A DNA stretch of 64,000 nt, taken from the NCBI GenBank assembly GCA_963704875.1, contig CAVPIA010000003.1:124001-188000 (forward strand), in the 5' to 3' direction. A program made the position numbers and the translations under genes. The notes under the pieces were generated by a model, which worked only from the letters and a program-made list of their open reading frames with translations, was not told where the DNA came from and searched no databases. Source of the DNA: CAMYOC01 sp963704875 (GTDB taxonomy: Bacteria; Pseudomonadota; Gammaproteobacteria; Steroidobacterales; XN24). This document shows, in pieces, positions 62,769 through 64,000 of the stretch. The number at the start of each line of letters is the position of its first letter. The stretch's first letter is position 1.

Positions 62769-64000
62769 TTCTGCGCACAGTCTGATCGGCTGGCTGGCCA
62801 CCGCGGCCAGCGAGGTACCCACGCAGCCCGCGCTGTGTGACAACACGGGCACCTTGAGCTACGCCGCGCTGTGGGATGCGCTGGGGCGTTGGCGGCACAC
62901 GTATATCGACCTGGGCCTGAAGGCGCATGCGCCAGTTGCCGTGATCAGCCGTCACCGCCACCGCATTGCGCGAGCCACCTGGCTGGCGGTCTACGCGGGT
63001 TTCCCGATGCTGCCTTTGGGCCCCTCACAGCTTGGCCTTGCCGGACTGATGCGCAGCTGTGGCATCCACCAGGCGATTGCCGATGCGGATGTCGAATTGC
63101 CGGGCGGCATCAGGCGGTTGCCCGCAGCCCGGCTGGACCAGCTGCCAGCCGGCGAAAGCGCGGGGCCGACACCGCTCCGTGCCAACAGGGCTCAGTTGCT
63201 GGTCAGTACCGCCGGCACCGAAGCAAGGCCTCGCGCGGCCATGCTCAGTGGCGACAACCTTGTGTCCTCGACGAGGATCAGTTGCGCCGCACTGGAGCTA
63301 CAGAGCGATGACAACTGGTTATTGTGTCTGCCGCTGACCCATATCGCGGGATTGATGATCCTGTTTCGCTGCGCAAGCGTCGGCGCTGCCGTCACGATTC
63401 ACGATTTCTTTGATGCCAGCGCAATACAGTCTGAGATCGCAGAGGGTCGCTTGACCCGCCTCTCCCTGGTCCCGCCGATGGTCGATAGCCTGATGACGGC
63501 CTGTGCAGAAGGGCCAGCGTCCGGTGACAAGGCCGCTGTAAGCCCCGCTGACATGGGTGACGGACCAGGCCGGATCCGGACCGTCATCATCGGCGGCGCC
63601 CCCATCGCCACCGCGCTGGCCGAGCGGGCGGGACAGGCAGGTTGGCCGCTGCGCGCATCATATGGCATGACGGAAACCAGCTCCCACGTTGCCTTGAGCA
63701 GCAGTCGGCTCGAAGACGGTTTGCAGCCGCTGCCGGAGAGTCATATCGAAATAGCCGATGACACCGGCGGGCCACTGACCAGTGGCGGCAGCGGCCGCAT
63801 CCTGATCAGCGGGCCCACCGTCATGCTGGGCTACGCGAACCCGGCTTTGTTGCCCGGCGAGGGATTGCTCGCCCCGGGCAAGCTGCTGACTCGCGATCTG
63901 GGCGAGATCGATCAGCACGGCGCGCTGCACGTCGCCGGTCGCAGCGACGATGTGCTGATATCCGGAGGGGTGAATGTGCAACCCGCGGCGCTGGAAGATC
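62761..64000 (+). CDS. AMP-dependent acyl-CoA ligase, MenE-like (C-terminus outside window)
   Basis: At least 413 residues; the gene continues beyond the right edge. Translation starts MADSAHSLIGWLATAASEVP at an ATG that overlaps the ubiE stop by eight bases. Motifs of the superfamily are RASYGMTETSSHV, ISGPTVMLGY, LTRDLGEIDQHGALHVAGRSDDVLISGGVNVQP. The ATP loop is degenerate: VSTAGTEARPRAAMLSGDN in place of the T-S-G-T-T-G-x-P-K-G consensus. It is like o-succinylbenzoate-CoA ligase (MenE) but no other men genes are here, so the substrate is open. Confidence 0.75.
   Translation, partial: MADSAHSLIGWLATAASEVPTQPALCDNTGTLSYAALWDALGRWRHTYIDLGLKAHAPVAVISRHRHRIARATWLAVYAGFPMLPLGPSQLGLAGLMRSCGIHQAIADADVELPGGIRRLPAARLDQLPAGESAGPTPLRANRAQLLVSTAGTEARPRAAMLSGDNLVSSTRISCAALELQSDDNWLLCLPLTHIAGLMILFRCASVGAAVTIHDFFDASAIQSEIAEGRLTRLSLVPPMVDSLMTACAEGPASGDKAAVSPADMGDGPGRIRTVIIGGAPIATALAERAGQAGWPLRASYGMTETSSHVALSSSRLEDGLQPLPESHIEIADDTGGPLTSGGSGRILISGPTVMLGYANPALLPGEGLLAPGKLLTRDLGEIDQHGALHVAGRSDDVLISGGVNVQPAALED

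Overview
The window is a piece of chromosome from a GC-rich (roughly 60%) gammaproteobacterium. The evidence is the block glyA-nrdR-ribD-ribE-ribB-ribH-nusB-thiL-pgpA, the xseB-ispA-dxs run, a RibB carrying a degenerate GTP-cyclohydrolase II tail, PurL of about 1300 residues, EttA of exactly the E. coli length, and UbiE. The lifestyle looks like an aerobic heterotroph with broad amino-acid and peptide use. Genus cannot be read from the sequence. I found no rRNA, tRNA, CRISPR array, phage gene or insertion sequence. No gene-free stretch exceeds about 300 bases.

Layout. 0-2 kb (minus): rubrerythrin, an Fe-S heterodisulfide-reductase-like protein and DUF3501, with a perfect palindrome in the promoter region. 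2-6.3 kb (plus): xseB, ispA, dxs, folE2. 6.4-15.3 kb (minus): glyA-nrdR-rib-nusB-DUF2889-thiL-pgpA followed by a Ser/Thr kinase with a cyclic-nucleotide-binding-like tail. 15.4-23.5 kb: histone-deacetylase-like hydrolase, large exported penicillin-acylase-family protein, frameshifted ettA, TPR/aspartyl-hydroxylase protein, ferredoxin-NADP reductase. 23.6-31.7 kb: exported methyltransferase-like protein and the histidine-utilisation genes hutG-hutF / hutI-hutH with two downstream genes. 31.8-43.3 kb: mostly accessory genes (zinc-ribbon protein, nuclease-like protein, PepQ, a GNAT acetyltransferase fused to a membrane-anchored beta-propeller, Fhs, ankyrin lipoprotein, altered Rieske protein, His-rich exported protein, methyltransferase, esterase). 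43.4-47 kb: 2-hydroxyacyl-CoA-lyase-like enzyme plus a CoA-transferase. 47.2-52 kb: DRAM/Frag1-like membrane protein and a compact hutU-DUF429-lipase-acetyltransferase operon. 52.3-58.8 kb: PafA-like phosphatase, purL, metallo-beta-lactamase-fold hydrolase. 58.8-64 kb: DUF1820, TagH-type FHA protein, NDUFA9-like dehydrogenase, DCC protein, ubiE and a truncated MenE-like ligase.

How genes fit together. HutH, HutU, HutI, HutF and HutG make a complete histidine-to-glutamate route by the deiminase/formylglutamate branch, which releases formate; Fhs could load that formate on tetrahydrofolate, and GlyA supplies other one-carbon units. The lyase/CoA-transferase pair would also be expected to make formyl-CoA or formate. 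IspA and Dxs feed isoprenoids, which fits UbiE. RibD, RibE, RibB and RibH cover riboflavin synthesis except a working GTP cyclohydrolase II.

Most unusual: several short tandem repeats of 11-16 bp in spacers or at gene ends (notably two different 14-bp arrays either side of one methyltransferase gene), a one-base frameshift in ettA at a UUU-C site, the acetyltransferase/propeller fusion, a Rieske-like protein with a ligand His replaced by Glu, and the lyase/CoA-transferase pair.
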